Below, one piece after another: positions 21,430 through 33,570 of a stretch of DNA of 64,000 bases (positions are counted from its first letter, which is position 1; each line of letters begins with the position of its first letter). The position numbers were made by a program, and so were the translations under genes. The notes below the pieces were generated by a model. It was not told the origin of the DNA. It did not search any database and worked only from the letters and a program-made list of their open reading frames with translations. Source of the stretch: Acinonyx jubatus (lineage: Eukaryota; Chordata; Mammalia; Carnivora; Felidae); contig NC_069388.1 of NCBI RefSeq assembly GCF_027475565.1, forward strand, positions 42,104,478 through 42,168,477, read 5' to 3'.

Positions 21430-24062
21430 CTGCCCCAGGACAAAACAAGTAAGTTTCTATGTCATTTCCCCTGGCTGCTAGTCCGTCCTTTCATTGAGGG
21501 TGCGCGTTTCACACGAGGGTGTGAGGGGGGCTCGGGTCCTACTCCCCACTGACGAACCCCTGTTCCCATCTAGACACAAAAGCCAAAGACCCAGGTGACT
21601 CTGGCTGACAAGACCCCACCCACACCCCATGGTCAGTTTACTTCTGGGTCCCAGTCATTTCCCTCACCCTTGGTTTACAGCTTTGGCAACCTCTTTTATT
21701 ACCCTGCAAGCCCAGCTAAGCTTTTAGAGAATGCCTATGAACTTTAACATTTCTAAATGTCTGGAGAAGAGGGTTTTCAGATCAACTCATCTAAATATTA
21801 AGTGTAATTTCTGATTTTTTTTTTTACCCAGAGAAAGAAAATTTGGTTGCTAAACAATATATTCTGAAATAATTTATTTCATGAGTTAAGGGAATGGAAA
21901 AGACTTAATTCCCACTTTAGAAAAACAATGCTACTCATTTTAAAGAAAGATGAAACACTAAAAATAGAAATGTATTCTATTATAAGCCTTTGCTTATTCA
22001 TTGGCTATTTCAGATTCAGTTTCTACGCCTAAGGAAAAAAAATAAAGAATTGACATGTTTTTGTGTTTCTCCAAAATAATGGTCTTTGGAAAAGTAATAA
22101 CTTCAAAAGGCCTAAATCTTCCGAGAACGCACAGGAAGCCTACAGGCCTCACCTCATCAATGAAGACAACATGCCTATGAGGCAGGAATCCAGAATCCTG
22201 ACTTCTCAAAATGACAGCAGTTAAGATGTGCTGGCCCATGACTGAATTCACACTGTGACTGACATCAGGCTCCCAGAAAGCAGGGACCGGTCTCTTCCGC
22301 ACTGTATCCAAGCAAACCTCAGCTCATCAACACTCCCAAGTGCTCCGTGAACAAAGGCCATCAGGACAGGAGTCGCCATTTGTATGGTTATAAAGATCAC
22401 ACCCAACCAGAAAAGACCCGGTATCCCCCAGTAAAGTAAAAGAATGTGCGCTGGTGGTTTTGCACACCTTCGCAAACAGTTAGTTCTTGGTTCTTCAGAG
22501 TTTTCCCACTATTGCAAACGTGGTCTCTGTTTCATTTTGTTTGCTGCTGGTTGATTTCTGTAGGGTGACTTCTCCCCCCAGCAACTTCTGCCTAATTCTA
22601 GGGACACATCCTTAGATTTTTAAAAACATTTCCTAGGTATATAAGCATACTGCCTATTAATCACAGTTTTGTTCCTTTCTCCCCAGTCTTCCTGTCTTCG
22701 GCTTCACTTTCCTTGAATTTTTCACAGGGTAGGCCCTCCCAACACTGTGCTAAAGAGAAGGAAGGATCCAGGCATTCCAGTTTTTCCTGATCCCAAAGGC
22801 AAGATTTAGGTATCTTGCTGGTTAGTACGGTGTTTGCTATAGGCTTTTTGTAGAGAGCCTTTTATCAGGTTCTCGGTTCTCTTCTTGGGTCAGTGTGGAT
22901 AAGTTATATTTTCCTAGAAATTTATATATGTTGTCAGAACTTGCAAAACTCTTGCCATGTTGACGTGGAAAAAAAAGAGGTCTTCTCTGTATAATGCGTG
23001 GCATGATCCCTCCTCTGGATCCTTCAGATATTTTTAATAAGCATCTACGACACTGGTTTTACTTATTTTTACTTAGCACATGTCGCTCGTTATAACCACT
23101 TACCTTTTTAATGTCAACCACATCTGTAGTAAAGTCCCACTTTACATTCTTGAGAGGATTTGAGCCTTTTCCTTGATCCATTTTGCTTGATATTTGTCAA
23201 CATTACCTATCTTTTGTGAGAATGAAATCTTGGCTTTGTTGGATTCATCTGCTATGTATTCACCTGTTTTTGGTTTCATTTATTCCTTCTCATCCATATT
23301 TTCTTCTGACTGGTTTTAGTATGTCTTTTTTTACTTCTGGGGGAAGATGCTTACTTATAACTCATTAATTTTCATCTTTTCTTTTCGGATGCATGTATGT
23401 AAAGGTACACATTTCCCTGTAAACAATACTTTAGTTACATCCTACAAGGCTGGATGTGTAGCATTTTCATTATCACTCACTTCAAGACATTTTCTATCCC
23501 CCTCCCTTTTTTTTGGCCTACAAGTAAGTGCTAGAAGCATAGGTTTACAAAATTTCCAAATGCATGAAGATTTCCTATTTCTTTTTATTCATATTTCTAG
23601 TATAACTGTGCTCAGATTACCTGCTCTATATAATCCCAATCCTTTGATAATTGTTGAGACTTTAAGGCCCCAGATATGACCAATCTTTGAAAATTTTGAA
23701 GTCACATGTGTACTAGCTGGCTGCAATGTTTTATTTATATATAGTCATAGAATTTTGTTCAAAGTTCCAATCCTTGCTGATTTTTGTCTGCTTAACTGTC
23801 AATGTCAATTACTGATGGGATGTACTAAAGTTCTTCACCATGATTATAGATTTGAACACTTCTTGTAGTTCTGTCAATTTTGTTTTAGGTATTTTGTGAC
23901 GAAGTTAATAAGATGCACCCAAAGTGAAAACTGCCGAATCTTTAAGCTGAATTAAACTTTGATCGTTATGAAGTGCCCTTTCTCTGTACAACACTTTCAG
24001 TGAGTGTTAACGTCTCTTTTATATACCAGTAATACAACACCAGTTTTCTTGTTTTTTGTTTT

Positions 24063-24165
24063 GTATTAAGTAATCTCTACACCAAACATGGTGCTCAAAC
24101 TCATGACCCCGAGATCAAGAGTCCCTTGCTCTACGGACTGAGCCCGCCGACTGCCTCAACACCAG
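24063..24165 (-). mobile_element. Short tRNA-headed carnivore SINE fragment, reverse
   Basis: AAGTAATCTCTACACCAAACATGG, then GCTCAAACTCATGACCCCGAGATCAAGAGTC, then CTCTACGGACTGAGCC. This is the short tail-poor type of carnivore SINE and differs from the common felid copies in lacking the GA tract. It is nested in old L1 copy B. Confidence 0.75.
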
Positions 24166-25095
24166 TTTTTTAGTAGAATTTCTATAATGTACCTTCTTCT
24201 ATCTTTTTATTTTCAACCTGTCTCCTGTAAACAGCACAAGAGTGGACTTTAAACAATCCAGTATATCTTTATGTTTCAACTGCAGTATTTAATCAATGTA
24301 TATTAGATATGAATGCTGATATATTTGAGTTTAATTCCGTAATCTTATTTTGTGCTATTTTCCCACCTGTCCGCTCTTCTTTTTGTTTTTAAGTCATCCC
24401 ATTTCCCCCCCTACTACTTTAGAATATACTGTTTCTATTCTTTAGTAATTACCTTTAAAAAAGAACATGGCAGGGTTCGCCAAGTTCAAAGTTAAATGAG
24501 CTTACCCCTTCCACTAGCTCTATTACTCCTTTTGTCTTCAGTGTTACTGTTTTCAGTATTTAATCCTATCTTTTTCTCAGTCACCCCCACCCCACGCCAC
24601 ATGTTACTATTATTCTTCCACATTTGTTTAGAGTGGCCCAAATATTTGCCACCTTCTTTATCCTTCCTTGCTTGTACAGCTTACTCTTTCCATTTGGCAT
24701 GACTTGCCTTCCAAGAACATCCTCCAGAATTTCCTTCGGTGAGGGCCTGTCAGTAATTACCTGTCTTAGTTTTCTTTGTCTTAAAAGTTATCTTGAGTTT
24801 TTGATTTTTGTTTTTCCTTTGGTTCCTGTATCATTACACTCTACATATGGGTGTTTTTTCCTTTTTTGGATGAGTGTCTCATCTATTCTTTAAAACCCTC
24901 AGACATCATCTTGTCCAATACTGGCTCTGGCCCATGATCACTCACCTCTCCTGGAACCCCAATTAAACACACTTCTACCCTCCCCAATTCTTAATTGGTC
25001 TTACAAATTATTCATTTGGTCCTCTAAGATGAAATCTGTATATTTTCTTCTGCTTTATCTTTCAGTTCACTTATTCTCTTCAGTCTGTTGGGTTT

Positions 25096-25306
25096 TATTA
25101 TTTTTTTTTTAATGTTTTATTTATTTTTTGAGAGAGAGTGCAAATGGGGGAGGGGCAGAGAGAGAGAGGGCCACACAGACTCCAAAGAAGGTTCCTGGCT
25201 CTGAGCTGTCAGCACAGAGCCCAATGCAGGGCTTGAACTCATGAACCGCAAGATCATGACTTGAGCTGAAGTCGGACCCTTAACCGACTAAGCCAACCAG
25301 GTGCCC
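25096..25306 (-). mobile_element. Felid tRNA-derived SINE, reverse, nested in L1 copy B
   Basis: Tail ATTATTTTTTTTTTAATG, a GAGA tract, then GATCATGACTTGAGCTGAAGTCGGACCCTTAACCGACTAAGCC and a reversed head ending CAGGTGCCCC. A GGTTTT-type flank recurs on both sides, suggesting a short duplication. Confidence 0.93.
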
Positions 25307-25999
25307 CTAGGTTTTTAATTACAATTATTGAGCTGCTCATATCTAGAAGTGTTAACCTGATTCCTTTTTCAAATTTGCCAGGTCGTTTTATAGTTTTCTT
25401 TCCCTGTAGGTATTTTTGATCTTGTCTATTACTTTAAGTATAGTGAGAGGCATTGTTCAAAATCTGAGTCAACCCCTCTACTGTCTCATATTTTCACAAA
25501 TCTGTTTCTGCTGGTCCTCTTTCATAGCGCTCTGCATTCTTTGTGCGTTTACTTATTCTTAACCGGGAACTGCTCACTTCGTTGTGAAAATTACACATGG
25601 GGATTCACTAAGCCCAGAATGAAGGGGCAGTCCTTCAAAGATCTGCTCATCTGTTCACTTGCAGGATGGCCCAGAAGGACAGTCTTCGTCGACTCTGAAA
25701 TAAAGAACTTTAAAATTGGCTGGAGAATTTCCTCCCACTTAGGTCACGGGATCTGCATGAGGAACCACTCGTGAGAACGAGTCCTCAGGAGGGGAATGGG
25801 CTTATTTCTGCCTCCCCTTCACCCTGACGGTGTAGCAGTCCTCTGTGGTTGCAGTTCTGAGGGGTAGGGTCCTCCATCATACTGCCTCCTGTGCCCAGAG
25901 ATGCCATCAAAATTCAACGGTTGCCCCCTTTGCCAAATGCCCTCGGGGCCGTGTTTGCTGTCCAAGGCTACTCCTTTCACCGAGGTTTTGGCCTCCTAT

Positions 26000-26061
26000 C
26001 TTCTAAGAATAAACAATCTAAGTGTCCATCGTTAGGTGAATGGATAAAAAAAAGATGTGGT

Positions 26062-26105
<44 letters not shown>

Positions 26106-26560
26106 TTCCTCAGGCAAAGAAAAGGATGAAATCTTGCCATTTGTGACCACATGGATGCACCTCGAGGATATTATGCTGAATGAAGTAAGTCAGACAAAGA
26201 AAGCCAAATACCACATGATTTCACTTGTAAGTCATAATCTAAAAAACAGAAACAAACTGAACTAAACCCAGATTTCAGCTATGGAGAACAGAGTGGTGGT
26301 TACCAGAGAGGAGGGAGGCTGGGAGTGGGAGGAGGTGAAATGGGTGAAGTTTGAACCAAGAGGTACAAACTTTCAGTTATAAAATAAATATCAGGGGGAT
26401 GTAATACACAGCATGGGGAATACAGTCAATAATATGGTATCAACTTTGCATGGTGACAGATGGTAACTAAACTTATCGTGGCGATCAGTTCCCAACGTAT
26501 ACAAATCACTACTGTACACAACAGAATATTGTAGATTATACTTAAATAAAAAAGATAGTA
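26000..26560 (+). mobile_element. L1 3' end with an internal (AC)n
   Basis: It starts AATAAACAATCTAAGTGTCCATCG and GTGAATGGATAAAAAAAAGATGTGG (end of ORF2), is interrupted by an AC run at 26069-26101, and continues with TTGCCATTTGTGACCACATGG, ATTATGCTGAATGAAGTAAGTCAG and a 3' UTR to about 26560. It is 5' truncated and dead. Confidence 0.85.
26069..26101. repeat. (AC)n microsatellite
   Basis: About 16 uninterrupted AC units inside an L1 tail, probably grown from the alternating stretch at this point of ORF2. Likely length-variable. Confidence 0.95.
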
Positions 26561-27359
26561 TCTTTCAAGCCATTCCCTGCTTTTCAGAAGATGCTTATTG
26601 TTGGCTATGTAGCACCTGCCCTGCCCCACCCCGTTCATTAGACTGGTCCATCCCACCCAGTCCACCCCATCGCCAGAGCACAGTGGCCCCTCACTTCTCT
26701 GGGCTACTGACTCTTGGCACTGTTGGACCAAAAGACATTGCCATTTGGCACTCCTTGCCAAATGAAATCCCAGCCAATCAAGCTCTTAAAAGAAAAATGA
26801 GATCATCCCTGCTGCGGGACAGGAGGGCTGGTTGTGCCAGGGAGACTTCCAAATCCAGCTCTGGACAGACATCCAAACCCCAGAAGAGGGGAGCCTGCAG
26901 GGTGTCCTTCCACCACCAACCGGGGCCCTGGCCAAGGATTCTCTAAGGTGGGAGGGTTTTCAGGTAAGTAATGCGTGGGTCAGGGCTCAAATGACTTCTG
27001 GTACTCGACTGCTGGCTCCTTTGTTTTTAAGAAATCCACTCAATACTCCAACACTCATTACATTACCTGGGGGCATGGATCTGATAAAGAAATCAATCCC
27101 CAGATCAGGGCTCCCCCTTCATTTAACTGCTGAGAAGAGGAGCTGCCTTTCCACTCAGATTTGTGGTTAAGAGCATTTGCTCATGGGCAACAAAACCTGA
27201 CCATCTTCCACAAGCCTTTTGCAAAGGCCCACCGTGTATTAACGAATTTCCTGGCCAGACGCTCCCATCTCTGTGACCAAGGGGAAGTATGGGATGAGTG
27301 AGTTATTTCTTAGGAATAGCAAACTTCATTCTGGTTCCTTTTTAAAATCAGCCATTGTA

Positions 27360-27990
27360 TCATATGTCCCCAGCCCTCCTGTACTGCTGGTGGGAGCAGA
27401 AATGAGTACCTGCACCTTGGGAAGAAGTCTGGCCTCTCCTCTAAAGGTGAGGATATGCCTCCTTGTGGCTCATAATCCCACTCCTAGGTACAGACCTGAC
27501 GGCCATGTAGATAAGCAGTCACCACAATGAGGGGCAGGACTTTATACTTCGTAATATAACATCTCTTATATTATAAGCCCCCAATCGGAAACTGTCCAAG
27601 TACCCAGGCAGAATGAAATGGGCACTGGCGATGGACTCACAAGCCGGAATACTACACAACAACGACAATGAGCTACGAGGCCGACAGCACAGATGACTCC
27701 CACACACGACATCAAATGAAAGACCCAAGAGAGCACGGGCCGGGCTTTGTGATTCCATCTACCTGGAGTTCAAATTCGATGGAGCAAATCTGTGTGCCAG
27801 AAACCAGCAGTGCAGCTACCCCTGGGGACAGGCAGCAGCTGGAGAGGGCAGAAGAGGAACGTGTGGGGGGATAATATTTCCTGATCTGCAGGTTAAACAG
27901 GGTGATCAGTTTGTGGCAGTTTAAAACTGGGCAGTGGACTCACAACAGAGCACTTTTCTGTGTAGGTACTTTGCATTACTAAAGAGTTAA
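27360..27990 (+). mobile_element. Old L1 3' part (L1M type)
   Basis: Blocks in order: CTGTACTGCTGGTGGGAGCAG, ATAATCCCACTCCTAGGTACAG, CCAAGTACCCAGGCAG, GGAATACTACACAACAAC and GTGATTCCATCTACCTGG. This is the usual order at the end of old L1 ORF2 and 3' UTR. The sequence is diverged and GC-shifted. Confidence 0.72.
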
Positions 27991-28252
27991 AAATATATAT
28001 GCCCACTCTGGTAGGAAAAACTGTATCACCCGGAACTTGAAGGAGGAGCATCCTCAGTGCCTGGAGTATCTGTGACACTGTCGCTGCTGCCACCTCCCAG
28101 CCCTCTCATGGGCATGGCCGCGTTGCTCCCACCAAAGAGGCGGGTAGCTGGGGTGGGGGGAGGGGGGAGCAGGAAGGCAGTCACCTCACAGTCTGTGGCC
28201 ACGCCTACTGTGCTGGCCGCCAGACAGCATTGAGTGAAAAATCAATCCGTTC

Positions 28253-28457
28253 AGGGGTGCCGGGGTGGCTCAGTTGGTTAAGTGTCCAACTCCTGGTTTC
28301 GGCTCAGGTTGTGATCTCGTGGTTCGTGAGTTCGAACCCCACATCGGGCTCTCTGCTGTCAGCGCAGAGCCCACTTCAGATCCTCTGTCCTCCTCTCTCT
28401 CTGTTCTCCCCTGCTCATGCGCACAATCTCTCTCAAAAATAAACATTGAAAAAAATG
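28253..28457 (+). mobile_element. Felid tRNA-derived SINE
   Basis: The head is GGGGTGCCGGGGTGGCTCAG, with a GTTTC insertion after CCAACTCCTG. The B box GTTCGAACCCC is intact. The tail continues as an A-rich (AAATA/CATA)n patch to about 28503. Confidence 0.93.
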
Positions 28458-29004
28458 CAAAAATAAATAAATACACACATACATAAATACATAAAATAAA
28501 ACTGTTCAGAATAAGGCTCCAACTTAATAAGCTCCCAACTTAACAGGGAAGCAACTTAACACAGAAAACAGTGCCTGGGCTTCGGAGCCGTAGCTAAAGT
28601 TGACCTTTTCAATATCCGCTGACACATCACTGTAAGATTTCATTAAAGGTGTCAATAATTCATTTATTCTTCAGCACTGACCCCTTCTTTTCCTCAATCA
28701 CTGTGATTGCTACTAAATTCCAAAAATTACTCGGTTTTTTTTTCCCCTTCCTTACTACAAATATCTAGAACTCAGAAAGAAATTAAAGTGTATTGCACAG
28801 AAACAAGACTACATCGAATTCCTATTCAGGATGAGCCTTAATCGAAAAGAAAACAGTTTTGATGGAGTTAAGTGGTACATTCTAACCACTGAATGAGAAG
28901 TTCCAGAAAAACATCCCACCTGGGCTTAGGGCAGAACAAGCGTCTCCACCGTCCCAGGTCAAACAAATAGGCCAGATGTGCCCATCAAAAAGAGAGAGGA
29001 ATCG

Positions 29005-29178
29005 GGGCACCTGGGTGGCTCAGTCGGTTAAGCGTCTGACTTTGGCTCAGGTCATGATCTCACGTTTGTGAGCTCCAGCGCCATGTCAGTTGGCACAGAG
29101 CCCACCTCAGGTCCTCTACCCTTCCCTCTCTGCCCCTCCCTCACTTACATGCTCTCTTTCAAAACTAAACAAAAATGA

Positions 29179-29230
<52 letters not shown>

Positions 29231-29304
29231 GGAAAAGAGGAAGGAAGGAAGGAAGGAAGGAAGGAAGGAAGGAAGGAAGGAAGGAAGGAAGGAAGGAAGG
29301 AAGG
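29005..29304 (+). mobile_element. Felid SINE with an expanded GAAA/GGAA tail
   Basis: A normal tRNA-type head (GGGGCACCTGGGTGGCTCAGTCGG) and body to about 29175. The tail has grown into about 13 GAAA units (29176-29230) and then about 18 GGAA units (29240-29303). Both tracts are likely length-variable. No coding meaning should be read into the lysine-rich frames across it. Confidence 0.92.
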
Positions 29305-29894
29305 GCAAGGAATCCAGGATCTACTTTTCATGTCTCTGCCAAGAAGCAAAGCAGAAGAGCAGGGGAGAAACAAAAGGATGGGGGGAAACCTGGGACGGAC
29401 TCTTACCAACCAGACCACCTGCCTGGACCATCTTCTCCCACCTCCCCTGGTTTCCACATGCAAGTGCTCAAGGAGAGTAACCTCCATGCGGGAGGCAGCA
29501 GGTTAACTTCATCAGTTCCTGTACTCCTCGAAGTCTGACTAAAAGAGAGAATAAAATGCCAACTACAAGAAAAGAATTTTCCTCCTACCACTAAGGAACA
29601 CTCTTGCTCACTAAACACAAAATCCACCTCTTCTCAGAGCAGAACCGGCACATTGTTCAAAGCAAAAATAACATTTTCTTTCCTGGTGAGCGTGTTGTCG
29701 TTGATACACTCAGTTACTCCCTGAAGCCCCACCAATGCTCATCAGCCACAGAAGGAAATCAAGGGTGCTTGCTGCGGATTCTCCTCCGGGAACTGCGGAG
29801 CAGCTGGGAAGGACCCAGTGCTGGTGAGGCACCCTGACATGGATGGGGGGCTATGAAGGGACAGGGAGGACTGAGATTAATATAACTGGCCTGG

Positions 29895-30113
29895 GGGCAC
29901 CTGGGTGGCGTCCAACTTCAGCTCAGGTCCTGATCTCACAGTTTGTGGGTTTGAGCCTTGTGTTGGGCTCTGTCTTGATGGCTCAGAGTCTGGAGGCTGC
30001 TGCAGATTCTGTGTTTTCCCTTCTCTCTGCCCCTCCCCTACTTGCTCTCTCTCAAAATATAAACATTAATATATATATATATATATGTATAATGTAATAT
30101 ATATAATGTATAC
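29895..30113 (+). mobile_element. Felid SINE lacking its A box
   Basis: The head runs GGCACCTGGGTGG straight into CGTCCAACTTCAGCTCAG, so about 14 bases (the CTCAGTCGGTTAAG part, including most of the A box) are missing. The rest is normal, with an AT-rich tail at 30068-30113. The 15-bp duplication ATATAACTGGCCTGG lies at 29880-29894 and 30114-30128. Confidence 0.93.
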
Positions 30114-30424
30114 ATATAACTGGCCTGGAAGCTTATGACACCTGGGAGAAAGCCAATGCCCAGGCCTTCCACTTAGGGTCACTTCAAACCCCTGGACTCT
30201 ATGAGCAGAGCAGGATCATCCCCATTCCAAAGTGTTCCTCCATGAATGTTACTGTCAACCTCTCAACTGCAGCCAGGCTGGAGGGAATCCAAAAATCACT
30301 TGGCTCTATAATATGTTTTTTGTGTTTTATATCTGATGCTCTAGGAATCCTGACTACTTCAGGCTAAACAACAATACATTCCTAGAACACAAGCAGTAGA
30401 AAATCCTCTCCCCATTAGCTTGGC

Positions 30425-31000
30425 AAGGATGGGCATCCACTGTGTGCCAGCCACTGTTCCAGGCATTAGGGATACCAAAGGGAAAGAAAGCAGACAGATC
30501 CCAGCATTGGCAGAGCAGACAAAGTCAGTCCCACGTGCAGCATGTCTGGCTGATGATAATGAAGGGAAAGAAATATGGAGAAGCAAGCCAGGGAGCAGGG
30601 GTGAGGGTGGGGATCACTAGGGGCTGTCACTTTAAGTAGGGAAGAAGATGGGGGAGAGCAAGCCCTGTGGCCTTCTAAGAAACAGCGGCCAGCTGCGTGG
30701 ACAGCAACAGCACGTACAAAGGCCCTGAGGCAAAAGCATACGGATAAACAGGCCGGTGTGACTGGAGCAGAGGACACGGGCAATGGCAGGAGTGAAGCCA
30801 CAGTGAAAGCGGGGCCCTTGGAGGCCACTGTGAAGACTCTGGCCAAGGAGGGTCTCAAGCAGAGAAGTGCTAAGAAGGCAGGGGGTGAGAGCTAGTGAAG
30901 TAATCCACGGAAGAGAGGGGTCTGGACCAGGGTAGTGCCAGTGGAAGAGGGGAGAATGGTTGCATTCCTGCTCTGTTTTGAACGTGGAGGTTTGCCGCTG
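30425..31000 (+). mobile_element. Ancient mammalian interspersed repeat (L2/CR1-like?)
   Basis: Blocks such as CATCCACTGTGTGCCAGCCACTG, then ACGTACAAAGGCCCTGAGGCA, then AAGACTCTGGCCAAGGAGG occur in the order of a very common ancient repeat that also appears at 42170-42640, 45125-45310 and 48868-49265. I recognise the pattern but cannot fix its family. Confidence 0.5.
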
Positions 31001-32614
31001 TACAAGATACAAGAACCAGAAAGCAAATAATTGAGGATAAACCGAAGTTTGTGGCCTGAAAGATGGAGCCATCTGGCCTAGCTTCGTTTTACATGAAGAG
31101 GCAATGGAAGCCCAGGGAGGACAAAGTCATGTCCAAGCTCACATAGCTTGTTTCTAGGACCAGAACCCCAACTAGCACTTCTCCCTCTGCCCCAAACTGC
31201 AGCTCAGCGGGAGACAGTAGTGACCACTCAGGTCACACCCGGATGCCCTCCAACTCCTCTATGCTCTCAGACGCCGCCGCAGACAGTGCCCCCTGGGAGA
31301 CCACCGATACTAAGCACGGAATGTAAACCAGGGTAGGAATGCTGGTGAATGAACCATGGGCCCTGCCCAGAGAGGATGACCACAGCCCCTGCCTGCCATG
31401 CAAGAGAACAGACCTGCTGTGCTCACACACTCCCATTCTCCCAAAAGAACTCCTAAATCTAGACTTTAATGAAGAAATTCTCCTTTAGAAGGCGGCTCAG
31501 CTGTTTAACAACATGAGGTTGGCCGAACAAATCTCATGTGCAGGCCAAGTTCAGTCCACACAGGGCACCATCCTGGAACCAGTCCCAAGACAGCCTAAAA
31601 CAGACCTGATTCACTCACACCTTGACCAGGGTTAGGGCATGGAATTAAAGGTTTCAGTTTAAGATGGACTTTTAGTCCAACTTTTCAGCCAGCAGCCATG
31701 ACATTCATTATTCCTATAAATAGCTGATAACTTCTAAACCAACCTCAGTGGACCTCCTCTCCCACTGAAAAGAGAATATGCAGCTGCCCATCATTCTGGG
31801 TTCTTTGTTAACTTTGGCTTTACTTTATTCTCTGTGGAGTACTAAGATAAGCCCCTTAGAACAGCCAAGAATTCAAAAAGTCTTCCCAAATACCGTCCAA
31901 TGATTCTTTCGAAGTTTGATACAGAGAACAGAGTCCTGCAAATGACCCAGGAAATAATTTATGCCAGCCAACTATGAAAACACCAATACACTGCTAGTGT
32001 AAGGTTCAGGGACCAGCAGCTGTTCCAATCTTGCCAAAATAATCGAACTCAGATGCAACACTTTGCTCACAAATCAAAGTTGCTCCCATTGCTAGACAGT
32101 GGGAGATACGCCACTCAAGGCACTTAAGGTAAACATATTAGATGCGTCCGGTTTTTACCTGTGGGAGTCCGGTTGCCAGTTTCAGGAGGCTCATCAGAAT
32201 TTGTCTGCCCAAGAAAACAACCTTCTAGGAAGTCCCTGAGTTAATTTTCTATAATGCTGGATGGCCCTCTTGCCCACGCTCTCACTTAGAATTAAATATT
32301 AACTTTCCCTACAAGCCATATGCTGTCTGCCCAATACCTATTTGGCTTGGTTTGACCATTTTGATGTTGTTGATAATAGGTAAGAACTTCCCCAGGGCAG
32401 GGCCACTATCTGTTCTGCTCCCCCACCCACTTTTTTTTCTTGGTATGCAATTTACAATGCACACAAGGAGGCAGGAATAAACGTTTTCTAAAGGCAATTA
32501 GGGTGAAGCCCATGAACTGCCACTAAGTCAACCGCTTTTAACGTATAAAATGGGGCATTTTATGTGGTTCGACATAATATTCCTAAATGATCAAGAACAG
32601 AGACTTGAATGTTT

Positions 32615-32682
32615 AAAGAATTCCAGCTACCTGGAACTCTTAAAAAGAAAAAAAAAAAAAAAAAAAAGAATTCCAGCTATCT
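32615..32682 (+). mobile_element. Tiny poly-A retro-insertion with target duplication
   Basis: AAAGAATTCCAGCTACCT (32615-32632) recurs as AAAGAATTCCAGCTATCT (32665-32682) with one mismatch. Between the copies lie only GGAACTCTTAAAAAG and a poly-A run, about 32 bases. This is the layout of an L1-machinery insertion truncated to almost nothing but its tail. The source RNA cannot be told. Confidence 0.75.
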
Positions 32683-32689
32683 CCAGACC

Positions 32690-32875
32690 AGCATTGCCCA
32701 GGAGAACTCTCCATGATAATGGAAATGATCTAAATCTGCACTGCAAACGTGTGGCTACTAAGCATTTGAAATACAGCTAGTGCGACTAAGCCATATTTTA
32801 CTGGCCTCATTGTAACTGTCTTCAGCTTAAACAACTCTATGCAGCTACTGTATTGGACAACACAGTTGTAGACGA
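32690..32875. mobile_element. hAT-type DNA transposon fossil
   Basis: CAAACGTGTGGCTACTAAGCATTTGAAATACAGCTAGTGCGACTAAG and the end block TGTATTGGACAACACAG match the same non-autonomous family as 6990-7185 and 57215-57420. Edges are approximate. Confidence 0.65.
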
Positions 32876-32882
32876 CAGTTGT

Positions 32883-33151
32883 TTTTTTTTTTAAGTTTAT
32901 TTATTTTAAGAGAGAGAGAGAGGGAGAGAGGGAGGGAGGGAGGGAGGGAGGGAGGGAGAGGGGGAAAGAGAGAGAGAGAGAGAGAGAGAGAAGAACCACC
33001 AGAGGAGGGGCAGAGAGAGGGGGACAGGGGATCCAATGAGGGCTCTGTGCTGACAGCAGAGACCTCGGTGTGGGGCTCAAACTCCCAAACCGTAAGATCA
33101 TAACCTGAGCTGAAGTTGGACGCTTTACCGACCGAGCCACTCAGATGCCCC
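32883..33151 (-). mobile_element. Felid tRNA-derived SINE, reverse, with expanded (GGGA)n/(GA)n
   Basis: Tail TTTTTTTTTTAAGTTTATTTATTTT, then long GA and GGGA tracts (32911-32991), then the reversed tRNA part ending CCGACCGAGCCACTCAGATGCCCC. The duplication TAGACGACAGTT / TAGATGACAGTT lies at about 32870 and 33152. Confidence 0.94.
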
Positions 33152-33419
33152 TAGATGACAGTTTCTTTGCACGAGAAACAGGTCTCACTCATTTATATTT
33201 AATGTTTGAAGGCCCAGCATGCAGGAGACACTGCATAAAGAAATGAAAAATACCTTTTTGCACTGATCACATTTTCAACTGGCTGTCTACCTTTCTTCCT
33301 CTGAAGCTCTTAATTCCAATCTTCTAGATCCATGTCTTCCCTTGAGTAGTTACTATCCCAGTAAATGTGGAATTACAGGACCATGTGGGTGAACATTCAG
33401 AAGGCCATGCCCACACTGC

Positions 33420-33570
33420 CCAGGAACTGGGCAACAGGAACTGGCCTGACAGCCACCTGACCTGCTGGGCCTCCACATTTCCAGCAGTAGAATGGGAACA
33501 ACACCTTTCCTATAGAATGAGGTTGTGCAAGGCCTAGGTACACACTGAAGTTGTGGACTCTATTTCTAAA
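33420..33570 (+). mobile_element. MIR-like SINE fossil
   Basis: The piece CCTCCACATTTCCAGCAGTAGAATGGGAACAACACCTTTCCTATAGAATGAGGTTGTG follows the MIR 3' half. It is diverged and partial. Confidence 0.6.

Larger units (their letters stand above)
22480..25640 (-). mobile_element. Old antisense L1 (copy B)
   Basis: The order of blocks is the same as in copy A: a reverse-transcriptase-side block (22540-22960), the ACACATTTCCCTGTAAACAATACTT block, CTGCTCTATATAATCCC, GAAGTGCCCTTTCTCTG, CCTGTCTCCTGTAAACAGCAC, then the 5'-side block with TTTCCTTCGGTGAGGGCCTGTC and CTTCTGCTTTATCTTTCAG. It is strongly diverged, with no open frame of note. Copies A and B point the same way and together fill about 7 kb of intron 1. 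Confidence 0.7.

Noticed and set aside
29090..29506. Lys/Glu-rich frames near 29.1-29.5 kb
   Set aside because: They are translations of the GAAA/GGAA tail of a SINE.
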